The position numbers and the translations under genes were made by a program. From Nissabacter sp. SGAir0207 (GTDB taxonomy: Bacteria > Pseudomonadota > Gammaproteobacteria > Enterobacterales > Enterobacteriaceae), in NCBI RefSeq assembly GCF_005491205.1, contig NZ_CP028035.1, forward strand, positions 1,674,001 to 1,738,000: a stretch of DNA of 64,000 nt. The letters run 5' to 3'. Below are positions 25,306 to 33,742 of this stretch, in pieces; the stretch's first letter is position 1, and each line of letters opens with the position of its first letter. The notes under the pieces are model-generated. The model was not told where the DNA came from. It was given only the letters and a program-made list of their open reading frames with translations, and searched no databases.

Positions 25306-26744
25306 TATTCACTCCTCCGCAGGTCATCTTTGGTCGGTTCATCCAGGGACTCATCCGCGGCGGAGAGCGGCCGCGCCGGGGTGCGTTTCTGCCCAGGCCC
25401 GCCTTCGGGGCCGGTGTGGGCGACAAAGGGCTGCGGCCCACGGCCAATCAGCTTCAGCAGGTAGACCAGCCCGATGCCAAACACCGAGCAGTAGACCACC
25501 AGGAACGCCAGCAGGCTGAGGGACATGTGCAGCGTGCCGTGGTCAGAGACTGCGTCACGGGTGCGCAGCAGGCCGTAGACCACCCACGGCTGGCGGCCAA
25601 TCTCAGTGGTAAACCAGCCAGCGATGATGGCGATCAGGCCCGACGGCCCCATCACCAGCGCAAAGCGGTGGAAGGCGCGCGTCAGGAACAGCTTGCCGCG
25701 CCAGCGCAGCCAGAGGCTCCAGAGGCCGGTGGCGATCATCAGCAGGCCCATCGCCACCATGATACGGAATGACCAGAAGATGATGGTGGAGTTGGGGCGC
25801 TGGTCAGCCGGGAAGGATTTCAGCGCCGGGATCTGCTTGGTCAGGCTGTGGGTCAAAATCAGGCTGCCGAGGTAGGGGATCTCGACCGCATATTTGGTGC
25901 GCTCCTCCTCCATGTCCGGCAGGCCGAACAGGATCAGCGGCGTCGCCTCATCCGGCGGGTTCTCCCAGTGCCCCTCAATGGCGGCAATCTTCGCTGGCTG
26001 GTGCTCCAGGGTATTCAGGCCGTGGGCATCGCCAATCACCGCCTGAATTGGCGCGACAATCAGCGCCATCCACATCGCCATTGAGAACATCTTGCGCACC
26101 ATCGGCGTGTTGTTGCCGCGCAGCAGGTGCCAGGCCCCGGACGCGCCAACAAAGAACGCCGAGGCCAGGAAGGCGGCGGTCGCCATGTGCAGCAGGCGAT
26201 AGGGGAAGGAGGGGTTGAACACCACCTTGAACCAGTCCACCGGGATCAGCTGGCCATCGACAATCTCATAGCCCTGCGGGGTGTGCATGAAGCTGTTGGA
26301 GGCGAGGATCCAGAAGGTGGACATCAGGGTGCCGAGCGCCACCATGCAGGTGGAGAAGAAGTGCAGCCCCGGCCCCACGCGGTTCCAGCCAAACATCATC
26401 ACGCCGAGGAAGCCAGCCTCCAGGAAGAAGGCAGTCAGCACCTCATAGGTAAGCAGCGGCCCGGTGATGCTACCGGCAAAGGCGGAGAAGCCGCTCCAGT
26501 TGGTGCCGAACTGATAGGCCATCACCAGCCCGGAGACCACCCCCATGCCGAAGTTGACGGCGAAGATCTTGATCCAGAAGTGGTAGAGATCGCGGTACGT
26601 GGTATTTTTGGTTTTTAGCCAGCACGCCTCCAGCACCGCCAGGAAGCTGGCGAGGCCGATGGTGATGGCCGGAAAGATGATATGAAACGAAACGGTAAAG
26701 GCGAACTGGATTCTCGCCAGCTCGAACGCGTCTAAGCCCAACAT
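25305..26744 (-). CDS. cioA: Cytochrome bd-type (CioA-like) ubiquinol oxidase subunit I
   Basis: 479 aa from ATG 26744, with GAGGTGG just upstream; the frame opens nine codons earlier without a ribosome site. The N-terminus LDAFELARIQFAFTVSFHIIFPA carries the His ligand region of haem b595. GLHFFSTCMVALGTLMSTFWILASNSFM and the Q-loop follow. The Q-loop is short, as in the CioA subclass called cyanide-insensitive. The C-terminus is a hydrophilic Pro/Asp-rich tail. It oxidises ubiquinol and reduces oxygen with high affinity. Cyanide resistance is a family inference, not shown by sequence. Confidence 0.9.
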   Translation of the reverse strand: MLGLDAFELARIQFAFTVSFHIIFPAITIGLASFLAVLEACWLKTKNTTYRDLYHFWIKIFAVNFGMGVVSGLVMAYQFGTNWSGFSAFAGSITGPLLTYEVLTAFFLEAGFLGVMMFGWNRVGPGLHFFSTCMVALGTLMSTFWILASNSFMHTPQGYEIVDGQLIPVDWFKVVFNPSFPYRLLHMATAAFLASAFFVGASGAWHLLRGNNTPMVRKMFSMAMWMALIVAPIQAVIGDAHGLNTLEHQPAKIAAIEGHWENPPDEATPLILFGLPDMEEERTKYAVEIPYLGSLILTHSLTKQIPALKSFPADQRPNSTIIFWSFRIMVAMGLLMIATGLWSLWLRWRGKLFLTRAFHRFALVMGPSGLIAIIAGWFTTEIGRQPWVVYGLLRTRDAVSDHGTLHMSLSLLAFLVVYCSVFGIGLVYLLKLIGRGPQPFVAHTGPEGGPGQKRTPARPLSAADESLDEPTKDDLRRSE

Positions 26745-26974
26745 AGCCACCTCATATTGCCCAACAAACAAGACACCTCAACCGGACGTCATGCATCCCG
26801 TGCAAAATATGCCGCCGGCAAGAGGGTAAACGCCCGGTGCGCCGGGTGACGCACGTGTTTCCCCGCAATCAGGACGATTAATCTTTGTTAACCTGCAACA
26901 GGTATAGCACATGGGACGATTTCCGCCGGAAAACCGTGTTACCCGTCAGGTGACAATAGGGCAGGGAGTCCGGC

Positions 26975-26980
26975 TATAAT
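26975..26980 (+). promoter_or_regulatory. Candidate -10 box of the ydcR-like gene
   Basis: A perfect TATAAT 48 bases before the ATG, in the 283-base divergent region between cioA and the MocR-type gene. GTGACA at 26950 could be the -35, but the 19-base spacing is long. Nothing else firm is seen in this gap. Confidence 0.4.
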
Positions 26981-27027
26981 AGAGCCAGTTTCGTAAAATT
27001 AATCTATAACAGTTGCCGGATGCCGCC

Positions 27028-28431
27028 ATGACCCGCTATGAACAGCTTGCCCAGAGCCTGCGCCGCCAGATCCAGAACCAGATCTGGCTGCCCGGTGACA
27101 AACTCCCCTCCCTGCGCGAGAGCTGCCGACAGTCGGGCCTGAGCCTGATGACCGTGCTGCAGGCGTACCAGCTGCTGGAGAGCCAGGGGCTGGTGGTGGC
27201 ACGCCCGCAGTCGGGCTACTACGTCGCGCCCGATCCGGCCCCGCTGCCGGACAGCAGCCGCACGCTGCACCCCTCGGAACAGGTCGGCATCAATGACGCC
27301 ATCTTTGACATTTTGCAGGCGGCGAAAGACCCGGCCATCGTCCCCTTTGGCTCCGCCTTCCCGGACGCCACGCTCTTCCCGCAGCCCCGGCTGGCGCGCT
27401 CACTGGCCAGCGCGGTGCGGCGCATGTCGCCCTTCAGCGCCGTCGCCAACCTGCCGCCGGGCAATGAGGATCTGCGCCGCAGCATCGCCCAGCGCTACGC
27501 CCAGCAGGGGATGGAGGTGGCACCCGATGACATCGTCATCACTTCCGGCGCGATGGAGTCGCTGGGGCTGAGCCTCCAGGCGGTCACTGAGCCGGGTGAC
27601 TGGGTGGCGATTGAGTCGCCAGCCTTCTATGGCGTGTTGCAGGCGATAGAGCGCCGCCAGCTAAAGGCGGTCGCCATCCCGACCGATGTGCAGACCGGCA
27701 TCGATCTGGCGGCGCTGGCCGACGCGCTGGCGCGCTACCCGATCCGCGCCTGCTGGTTTATGTCCAACTTCCAGAACCCGCTCGGGGCCTCCATGCCGCG
27801 CGACAAAAAGCAGCGGCTGGTGGCGATGCTGGCGGAGCACGGCGTGGCGCTGATTGAGGATGATGTCTACCACGAACTCTACTTTGGCACGGAGCGACCG
27901 GCCCCGCTGCGCGCCTTTGACCCGCAGGGCAGCACGGTGCTGCACTGCGCCTCCTTCTCCAAGAGCCTGGCACCCGGCTTCCGGGTCGGTTGGGTGGCGG
28001 CTGGCCCCCATGCGGCGCGCATCCAGCGGCTGCAACTGATGAGTACCCTCTCCGCCAGCGTACCGACCCAGCTGGCGCTGGCCGACTACCTGCACCAGAG
28101 CGGCTATGAGGCGCACCTGCGAAGGCTGCGCCGCCAGCTGGAGTTGCGTCAGGTGGCGATGTACCGCGGCATCCAGCAGGCGTTCCCGGAGGAGGTAAGC
28201 ATCAGCCGGCCACAGGGCGGCTATTTCCTCTGGCTGACGCTCGGCAAGGGGCGCGACGCCCGCACCCTCTACCGGCAGGCGCTGGCGCGCGGCATCAGCA
28301 TCGCGCCGGGGCATATGTTCACCGCGGGCGACCAGTTCCGCGACTGCATCCGCCTCAATAGCTCCTTTGTCTGGGACGCGCGCCACCAGCAGGCGATCGA
28401 GACGCTGGGGGCGCTGGTCAGGGGGCTGTAG
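27028..28431 (+). CDS. ydcR: MocR-family regulator (GntR HTH + aminotransferase fold), YdcR-like
   Basis: 467 aa from ATG 27028; an in-frame TTG at 27013 is less likely. Residues 1-70 are a GntR winged helix (YEQLAQSLRRQI...GDKLPSLRESCRQSG). After a short linker comes a fold-type I aminotransferase domain, with the PLP Lys in FSKSLAPGFRVGW (about 320) and SNFQNPLG before it. The sequence follows E. coli YdcR closely along its whole length. MocR proteins use PLP or PLP-amino-acid adducts as effectors; the target here is unknown. It diverges from the cio operon. Confidence 0.88.
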   Translation: MTRYEQLAQSLRRQIQNQIWLPGDKLPSLRESCRQSGLSLMTVLQAYQLLESQGLVVARPQSGYYVAPDPAPLPDSSRTLHPSEQVGINDAIFDILQAAKDPAIVPFGSAFPDATLFPQPRLARSLASAVRRMSPFSAVANLPPGNEDLRRSIAQRYAQQGMEVAPDDIVITSGAMESLGLSLQAVTEPGDWVAIESPAFYGVLQAIERRQLKAVAIPTDVQTGIDLAALADALARYPIRACWFMSNFQNPLGASMPRDKKQRLVAMLAEHGVALIEDDVYHELYFGTERPAPLRAFDPQGSTVLHCASFSKSLAPGFRVGWVAAGPHAARIQRLQLMSTLSASVPTQLALADYLHQSGYEAHLRRLRRQLELRQVAMYRGIQQAFPEEVSISRPQGGYFLWLTLGKGRDARTLYRQALARGISIAPGHMFTAGDQFRDCIRLNSSFVWDARHQQAIETLGALVRGL

Positions 28432-28435
28432 CCGG

Positions 28436-28465
28436 TTTACATACCGACCGGTAGGTATCTATAAT
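28436..28465 (+). promoter_or_regulatory. TetR-type operator inside a sigma-70 promoter
   Basis: -35 TTTACA (28436-28441) and -10 TATAAT (28460-28465) are 18 bases apart, and the spacer is filled by the palindrome ATACCGACCGGTAGGTAT. Promoters occluded this way are typical of TetR autorepression, and the next gene encodes a TetR protein. This is a strong call from sequence and position. Confidence 0.85.
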
Positions 28466-28496
28466 GCGCGCTCACTTTTTGCCACGGGGCGAGGAC

Positions 28497-29054
28497 ATGA
28501 GCCGTAAAAAAGATCCGCAACAGGTGCGCAGCCGCCTGCTGGAGAGCGCCTCCCGGCTGGCGGCGGACAACGGGCTGGCCGAAATCTCGCTGAGCGCGGT
28601 GGCCGCGGCCGCTGGCGTCACCAAGGGTGGGCTGTTCCACCACTTTCCCAACAAGCGGGCGCTGATCTCCGCGCTGTTCACGGCGCTGATCGCTGACATT
28701 GACCGCGAAATCGACGACTACCTGCAACAGGATGCGGGCGGCTACGGCTGCTTCACCCGCGCTTACGTGCGCTCCGGCTTTGCCGAGAGCGATGACCGGG
28801 TGACGTGGGCGGCCATCACCTACTCCATTAAGTCCGATTCCGAGCTGATTGAGCTGTGGGATGCCTGGATCGCCGGGCGGCTGGCGCGCCATCAGGCCAC
28901 GGACAGCGCCCCGGCGCTGGAGATTGTGCGGCTGGCGGCCGACGGGGCGTGGTTCCAGCGCCAGCTGAGCCGCCGGCCAGAGAGCGCCGCCAGCCGCGAG
29001 TTGGAGCAGCGGCTGCTGCATCTTACCTACCCACAGGATGGGGCGGCGGCATGA
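28497..29054 (+). CDS. TetR/AcrR-family repressor
   Basis: 185 aa from ATG 28497, preceded by GGGGCGAGGA. The N-terminal HTH is RSRLLESASRLAADNGLAEISLSAVAAAAGVTKGGLFHHFPNKRALISAL, the usual three-helix TetR DNA-binding domain. The C-terminal ligand domain is short and ends PQDGAAA. It probably represses its own operon through the palindrome just upstream. Its stop overlaps the ATG of the AraC-family gene (ATGA), so the two regulators are made together. The effector is unknown. Confidence 0.88.
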   Translation: MSRKKDPQQVRSRLLESASRLAADNGLAEISLSAVAAAAGVTKGGLFHHFPNKRALISALFTALIADIDREIDDYLQQDAGGYGCFTRAYVRSGFAESDDRVTWAAITYSIKSDSELIELWDAWIAGRLARHQATDSAPALEIVRLAADGAWFQRQLSRRPESAASRELEQRLLHLTYPQDGAAA

Positions 29055-29872
29055 GCGGATTCACCGAAGACCTGATCGCCTGGATTGAGGACAACCTGGA
29101 GAACCCGCTGCTGGTGGATGACGTGACGCAGAAGGCTGGCTACAGCAAGTGGTACTTGCAGCGCCGCTTCAAGCGTGAGACCGGTATTCCGCTGGCGAAA
29201 TATATCCGCGACCGCCGGCTCTGCAAGGCGGCGCTGCTGGTGCGCATGTCACGGTTGCCGATGATGGAGATCGCCGCGCGCTACCAGTTTGACTCCCAAC
29301 AGAGCTTCAATCGCCGCTTCAAGCAGCACTTTGGCGTGCCGCCCGGCGAGTACCGGCGCGCGGGCGACTGGCGCTTCACCGGCATCCGGCCACGCCACGC
29401 CTTCACTGACCTGTCGCCCCGGCCTGTGGTGTCGCGGGTCACGCTGGCGCAGCGGCTGACGCGCCACGGCGGGCGCATCTCCCACTGTCGCGTCGATCAA
29501 CTGGAGTCGCTGGCGTTCCACTATGAGACGCGCGCGCCGCTGTTTGCCGCCATTGACGGTATGCTGGCGACGCAGCCCGGCCCGGTGTGGCTGGCGGAGC
29601 AGAACGTGCCGGAGAGCAGCGCGGAGATCAGCTTCACCTCCTGCCTCTGCCGCCCGACAGCAGAGGGCGAGCCGACGCTGGCGGCCAGCGGTGACTATCT
29701 GGCGCTGCCGCTTACCGGCACGCAGGAGGCGCTGAGCCGCGCCATCATGCACTTCTACCTGTATGAGATGACCGAGCATGGCCACGTCCGCCGTGACGGC
29801 CATGACCTGCTGCGCATCGATCAGACGGCCGAGGGTGTCTACCAAGGCTGCTACTTTGTGCCGGTGGCCTGA
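29051..29872 (+). CDS. AraC-family regulator with GyrI-like effector domain (Rob-like)
   Basis: 273 aa. The N-terminal AraC/XylS pair of HTHs (residues 8-105: IAWIEDNLENPLLVDDV, GYSKWYLQRRFKRETG, FDSQQSFNRRFKQHFGVPPGEYR) resembles SoxS/Rob. The C-terminal about 150 residues resemble a GyrI-like small-molecule-binding domain, as in Rob. The start overlaps the TetR stop by ATGA. A TetR repressor controlling a Rob-like activator suggests a drug or redox response, but no pump or enzyme follows in the operon; its targets must lie elsewhere. Confidence 0.86.
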   Translation: MSGFTEDLIAWIEDNLENPLLVDDVTQKAGYSKWYLQRRFKRETGIPLAKYIRDRRLCKAALLVRMSRLPMMEIAARYQFDSQQSFNRRFKQHFGVPPGEYRRAGDWRFTGIRPRHAFTDLSPRPVVSRVTLAQRLTRHGGRISHCRVDQLESLAFHYETRAPLFAAIDGMLATQPGPVWLAEQNVPESSAEISFTSCLCRPTAEGEPTLAASGDYLALPLTGTQEALSRAIMHFYLYEMTEHGHVRRDGHDLLRIDQTAEGVYQGCYFVPVA

Positions 29873-29877
29873 CGGCG

Positions 29878-30783
29878 CTACGGGCAGCGCGCCCGGCCAT
29901 CCAGCGCGCTGGTCAGCGTCTGGCGCGCATGGCCGAGGTGGGCGCGCAGTTCGCGCAGCGCCTCGCGCTCATTGCGGTTGACCATCGCCAACAGCAGCGC
30001 CATGTGATCCTCCACCGCCACCACCGTGCGCCGTGCCAGATTCTGCCCATCCCACTGGCAATGGAACTGGAAGATCACCGCCACAATCTCCAGCGTGCGA
30101 TCAAAGAAGGGGTTGTCGGCGGCAGAGAGGATCAGCGCATGGAGCTGGCGGTCAAGCTGCGCGAAGCGGCAGTAGTCGCTGCTCATCTCCACATGCAGCT
30201 GGCGGTGGCGGGCCAGCAGCGCGCGCACCGTGGCCCAGCGCCCATCCTCCGGCGGCAGGCTGAAGAAGCGCCGCAGGGCGTGCATCTCCAGCATCTCGCG
30301 CAACTCACACAAATTCTCGGCATAGGCTGGCTCCAGCGTGCGCATCTGCCACTCGCCGCGCCCGGCATTCTCCAGCAGGCCGTAGCGGCTAAAGCGCAGC
30401 AGCAGGTCGCGCACCGCGGCGGCGGCCATGCCGGAGGCCTGCACCAGTTGCTGCTCATTGATGTTGTCGCCGGGACGCAACTGCCGCTGGCGGATCAGCG
30501 CGTGCAGCGCCTGCTCAAACTGCGCGACGTGCGCCGGGCAGGGCAGCGGCATAAAGCCCTCGTCATCGGTCGGCGCACGGGCGATGCAGAGCCGCCCGGC
30601 GCGGCGCGCGACGATGCCACGCTGCTTCAGGTAGTCAAGGGTGTGGCGCACGGTGGTGCGGCTGATGTGGTAGAGGCGGGCCAGCGCGGCCTGCGAGGGG
30701 AGGGGCGAGGTCAGCTGACCCCTGGCGATGCCGTCAAGCATCTGATTGATGACACTCTGGCGCAGGTATTGCGGGCGACTCAT
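29878..30783 (-). CDS. GntR-type regulator with FCD domain and apparently two winged helices
   Basis: 301 aa from ATG 30783 (AGAGGTG upstream). Residues 5-65 form one GntR winged helix (SVINQMLDGIARGQL...RTTVRHTLDYLKQRGIVAR). A second winged-helix-like unit follows at about 85-150 (FEQALHALIRQRQLRPGDNI...AVRDLLLRFSRYGLLE). The C-terminal part is an FCD ligand domain (EMLEMHALRRF, then HxxxxxL-type metal-site helices). Usual FadR-family proteins have only one HTH and about 230 residues. It is convergent with the AraC gene (5 bases apart). The ligand is unknown; such FCD proteins often sense organic acids. Confidence 0.82.
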   Translation of the reverse strand: MSRPQYLRQSVINQMLDGIARGQLTSPLPSQAALARLYHISRTTVRHTLDYLKQRGIVARRAGRLCIARAPTDDEGFMPLPCPAHVAQFEQALHALIRQRQLRPGDNINEQQLVQASGMAAAAVRDLLLRFSRYGLLENAGRGEWQMRTLEPAYAENLCELREMLEMHALRRFFSLPPEDGRWATVRALLARHRQLHVEMSSDYCRFAQLDRQLHALILSAADNPFFDRTLEIVAVIFQFHCQWDGQNLARRTVVAVEDHMALLLAMVNRNEREALRELRAHLGHARQTLTSALDGRARCP

Positions 30784-30907
30784 GGGCGGCACCTCTCAAA
30801 GGGTACGGCCGCCCATTAAACCCTAATTTTGTATGGAATAGTCAGCGCTGTTTCACATTTGCAACGCTGAATTAACTTTTTTGCGCCATTTGCCGCAGGA
30901 TCTGCGG

Positions 30908-31690
30908 CTACGCCGCCTGTTCGGCAGTGAGCCAGCGCAGCATATTGCCAAACAGCGGCGCATAGCCCGGCCACGCAATAAAGGAGGGCGGCAACCAGTG
31001 CGGGCTGACATCCGACATCCACGCCAGCGTGCGGCCCGCGCCATAGTGGCCGGTCACCAGCAGCGGGTGGCCGCCAAGATCAGCCGGCAGGCGCGCCAAC
31101 ACCTCGGCACCCGGTTTTACTTCTACCTCATTGGCGCCCAGCAACAGCGGCCACTCGGTCGGCAGCCCGGCCAGAATCGGATGCCCCTCCGCCTGCGCCG
31201 TCAGCTCCGGCGCAAAGCCCTCCGGCGTCTCCAGCCGGTCATCATAGGGCAGGCAGGTGACGGGCAGCGCCTCCTCCACCGGCGTGCGCCGCCAGCGCGC
31301 CTTGCCATCAATCCCCTGGAAGCTGAGGTAGCCGCCAAACATCGCCAGCGCGCCGCCCTGCCGCACATAGTCGCGCAGCAACTTCAGCCGATCGGCAACC
31401 GGTTTACCGTGCAGCCAGACGTCAGGGTGTAGCTGCAATGAGTTGGCCCCAATGTCAGACAGCAGGATGGCGTCATACTCCGCCAGCGCCTCCAAGGTAA
31501 AGGGCAGTTGCTCCACCGCCTGATGCGCCGGCAGGTGGGTCAGTTCAAATTCTGTCTCGGCCAGCGCATTAATCAGCGCCTGCGCGCCACTATGGAAAGT
31601 GACGCTGCTGAACTGGTCAAATCCCTTAAAGTGAGTGGATGCGCTCACCCAGGTTTCGCCGACCAACAGTACCTTCTTCGTTTTTTTCAC
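30908..31690 (-). CDS. Putative cytoplasmic glutamine-amidotransferase-like protein
   Basis: 260-aa protein resembling a family annotated as putative glutamine amidotransferase (DUF1355 type, Rossmann-like). It starts KKVLLVGETWVSASTHFKGFDQF. A strand-turn DAILLSDIGANS comes at about 75, and GGALAMFGGYLSFQG at about 115 sits where a class-I amidotransferase nucleophile elbow would be, but without an obvious catalytic Cys. Activity is thus doubtful. It is transcribed divergently from the ABC importer operon and shares its promoter region with the LacI-type sites, so it probably belongs to the same pathway. Function otherwise unknown. Confidence 0.7.
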   Translation of the reverse strand: MKKTKKVLLVGETWVSASTHFKGFDQFSSVTFHSGAQALINALAETEFELTHLPAHQAVEQLPFTLEALAEYDAILLSDIGANSLQLHPDVWLHGKPVADRLKLLRDYVRQGGALAMFGGYLSFQGIDGKARWRRTPVEEALPVTCLPYDDRLETPEGFAPELTAQAEGHPILAGLPTEWPLLLGANEVEVKPGAEVLARLPADLGGHPLLVTGHYGAGRTLAWMSDVSPHWLPPSFIAWPGYAPLFGNMLRWLTAEQAA

Positions 31691-31978
31691 CCGTTGCTCC
31701 CTCTTGGGTCATTCTGCGTGGGCAGGGCGAAAAAAATCCCTGCTTGACAGAGTAAATAGTAGACAAAATTGAACCGTTTCAATAGGAAAAACTGTGTCAT
31801 TAATCGCCGCTCGTTACAATAAATAAATATTAAATATGTAAGTTGTTGACATATTTCATCAAACCGTTTCACTATCTGCGCATTGCTGATAAATCGTGCG
31901 GCTGATTTGGCTTTGCGCGTGACGGACGGAGCACGCGGTGAAGCCCCCCTCATTCACTGAAAGCAAATGGAGAAGATG
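31691..31978. promoter_or_regulatory. Divergent promoter region with two LacI-type operators
   Basis: An AT-rich 288-base region. Site 1 at 31769-31782 is TTGAACCGTTTCAA, a near-perfect dyad around CG. Site 2 at 31859-31871 is TCAAACCGTTTCA and shares ACCGTTTCA with site 1. A TTGACA -35 at 31846 leads into site 2, which would cover the -10 of the rightward promoter. Site 1 covers a candidate leftward -35 (TTGAAA). CG-centred dyads are typical of LacI-family operators, and a LacI regulator is encoded at the end of the rightward operon. Confidence 0.6.
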
Positions 31979-32992
31979 ATGCAAAGACGTTCAATCCTGA
32001 AAGGCGCGCTGCTGGCCGGGGCGGTGGCTCTGGCACCCTGGCTGGGAGCCGGTGTGGTGACCCCACAGGCACAGGCGGCGGAGCTGACCAAGATTAACTT
32101 CGTGCAGGAGTGGCCGGTGGCGGATGGCTTCTGGATCCCGTGGATTCTGGGGAAAGAGAAGGGCTTCTACCGCGAAGAGGGGATTGACCTCAACATCATT
32201 GCGCCGCCGACCGTGGCTGACACCATGAAGTTCCTCGGCACGGGCCGTGCGGATCTGGCCTTCACCACCGTCATGGACATTATCTTCGCCAAAGAGCAGG
32301 GCGCGCCGGTCACCGCCATTGGTCGCTACGGCCAGGGCAACAACTGGGGCATCGTCTCCCGCCAGGGTGAGAAGTTCACCGTCGCGGAGCTGAAGGGCAA
32401 AACCATCGGCATCTACAATGACGCCTGGACCAAGGCGCAGCTGGCGCTGATGCTCAAGAGCGCCAATATGACGCTGAATGACATCAAGATGGTCGCTGCC
32501 GCCGATGACACCGTGCCGCTGCTGCTGCAAAAACGCGTGGACGCCATCACCGGCATCACCAACGCCGAGGGCACGGGCGTGGTCACCACCGGCAAACAGA
32601 AGCCAGAATTCCTGCCTGCGGTAGAGCACGGCGTGCCGAACACCCCGATCTTCATGCTGGCTGGCAACGAGCGTTGGCTGAAGAACAACCCGGAGGTGGC
32701 AAAAGCCTTTATGCGCGCCACCGAGAAGAGCATCGCCTACGCCATCGCCCACCCGGAAGAGGGCACCACCGCCTTCACCAAGGCTTACAGCAAAGCCTAC
32801 GATCCGGCCTTCATCAAACAGCAGTGGGCTGACACCATCACGCTGCTCGGCCAGCCCGGCCCGGATCAGCTGAAGCTGAGCGACGCCGCCTGGAGCGACC
32901 TGCTGAACGCCGTGAAACAAGAGGGCATCGTCAAAGAGACCCTGCCGGCGCAGCAGTACTACACCAATGACTTCCTGCCGCAGGGGAAATAG
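31979..32992 (+). CDS. NMT1/THI5-type ABC transporter substrate-binding protein
   Basis: 337 aa from ATG 31979 (GGAG 6 bases upstream; ATGs at 31967 and 31976 also in frame). The N-terminus MQRRSILKGALLAG is a signal peptide with an RRS Tat-like start and cleavage near QAQAA. The mature protein begins KINFVQEWPVADGFWIPW, the SsuA/THI5/NMT1 binding-protein fold. Such proteins bind pyrimidines, sulfonates, nitrate or aromatic acids, and the sequence does not settle which. First gene of an operon with an M24-fold protein, ATPase, permease and LacI regulator. Confidence 0.85.
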   Translation: MQRRSILKGALLAGAVALAPWLGAGVVTPQAQAAELTKINFVQEWPVADGFWIPWILGKEKGFYREEGIDLNIIAPPTVADTMKFLGTGRADLAFTTVMDIIFAKEQGAPVTAIGRYGQGNNWGIVSRQGEKFTVAELKGKTIGIYNDAWTKAQLALMLKSANMTLNDIKMVAAADDTVPLLLQKRVDAITGITNAEGTGVVTTGKQKPEFLPAVEHGVPNTPIFMLAGNERWLKNNPEVAKAFMRATEKSIAYAIAHPEEGTTAFTKAYSKAYDPAFIKQQWADTITLLGQPGPDQLKLSDAAWSDLLNAVKQEGIVKETLPAQQYYTNDFLPQGK

Positions 32993-32995
32993 GGC

Positions 32996-33712
32996 ATGAG
33001 CGCACATCAACCGGGCACCCGCTGGGTGCCGGAATGGACGTATAAACCGGGGCCGGACGTGGCCCTGGAAGCCCCGGCTGGCCTGCGCCGCGCACAGGCG
33101 ATGGCGAAAGCCGCCGCCGCCGCCGGGCTGGCCGCGGCCAAACCCGGCATGACGGAACAGCAGGTGGAGCTGGCGGTGGGGGCCTCGCTGGAGGCGCAAA
33201 ACGCCGCTGGCATCTGGACTATCACCAACGTCGGGCTGGGCGAGAACGCGCGCATCTGCTTCCCGACCCATCCGCCAACGGCGCTGGCCGCCGCCGAGCA
33301 GGATCTGCTGATGATTGACGTCCATCCCATTACCCAAGAGGGGTTCTGGGGCGACTGCACCCGCTGCAAGGTGATTGGCGACAACCCGCTGGCCGCCGAG
33401 GCGCTGCGTGACCTCGAGGCGCTGCACTATGAAGTGCTGGCGCAGTGCCGCCCCGGTATGCCGGCCAGCGAGCTGTTTGGCCTGAGCCACCAGCGTTTGC
33501 AGGCGGAGGGCTTCGTGCTACTCGACCTGCTGGCAAACATTGGCCACTCCCTGACGCCGGGTGCCGCCTACCTGCACAACTTCATTGATGCCGGTAACGA
33601 TACGCCGATGTGGGGTGCCTGGGCCGTGGAGCCATTTGCCGCGCGTGGCGACATCGCGGTGAAGGTGGAAGATCTGGTGTGGTTCGGCCGTGAGCGGTGC
33701 GAGGTGCTGTAG
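32996..33712 (+). CDS. M24-family metallopeptidase-fold protein
   Basis: 238 aa, shorter than usual Xaa-Pro peptidases and corresponding to the catalytic pita-bread domain only. The five metal ligands can be assigned: Asp in MIDVHP, Asp in WGDCTR, His in NIGHSL, Glu in AVEPFA and Glu in KVEDLVWF. The enzyme is therefore probably active as a hydrolase (aminopeptidase or creatinase type). It starts 3 bases after the binding-protein stop, so it is part of the uptake operon and may hydrolyse the imported compound. The substrate is unknown. Confidence 0.83.
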   Translation: MSAHQPGTRWVPEWTYKPGPDVALEAPAGLRRAQAMAKAAAAAGLAAAKPGMTEQQVELAVGASLEAQNAAGIWTITNVGLGENARICFPTHPPTALAAAEQDLLMIDVHPITQEGFWGDCTRCKVIGDNPLAAEALRDLEALHYEVLAQCRPGMPASELFGLSHQRLQAEGFVLLDLLANIGHSLTPGAAYLHNFIDAGNDTPMWGAWAVEPFAARGDIAVKVEDLVWFGRERCEVL

Positions 33713-33742
33713 CACCCGCCCGGAGCAGAGAAAGGAGTTCCG

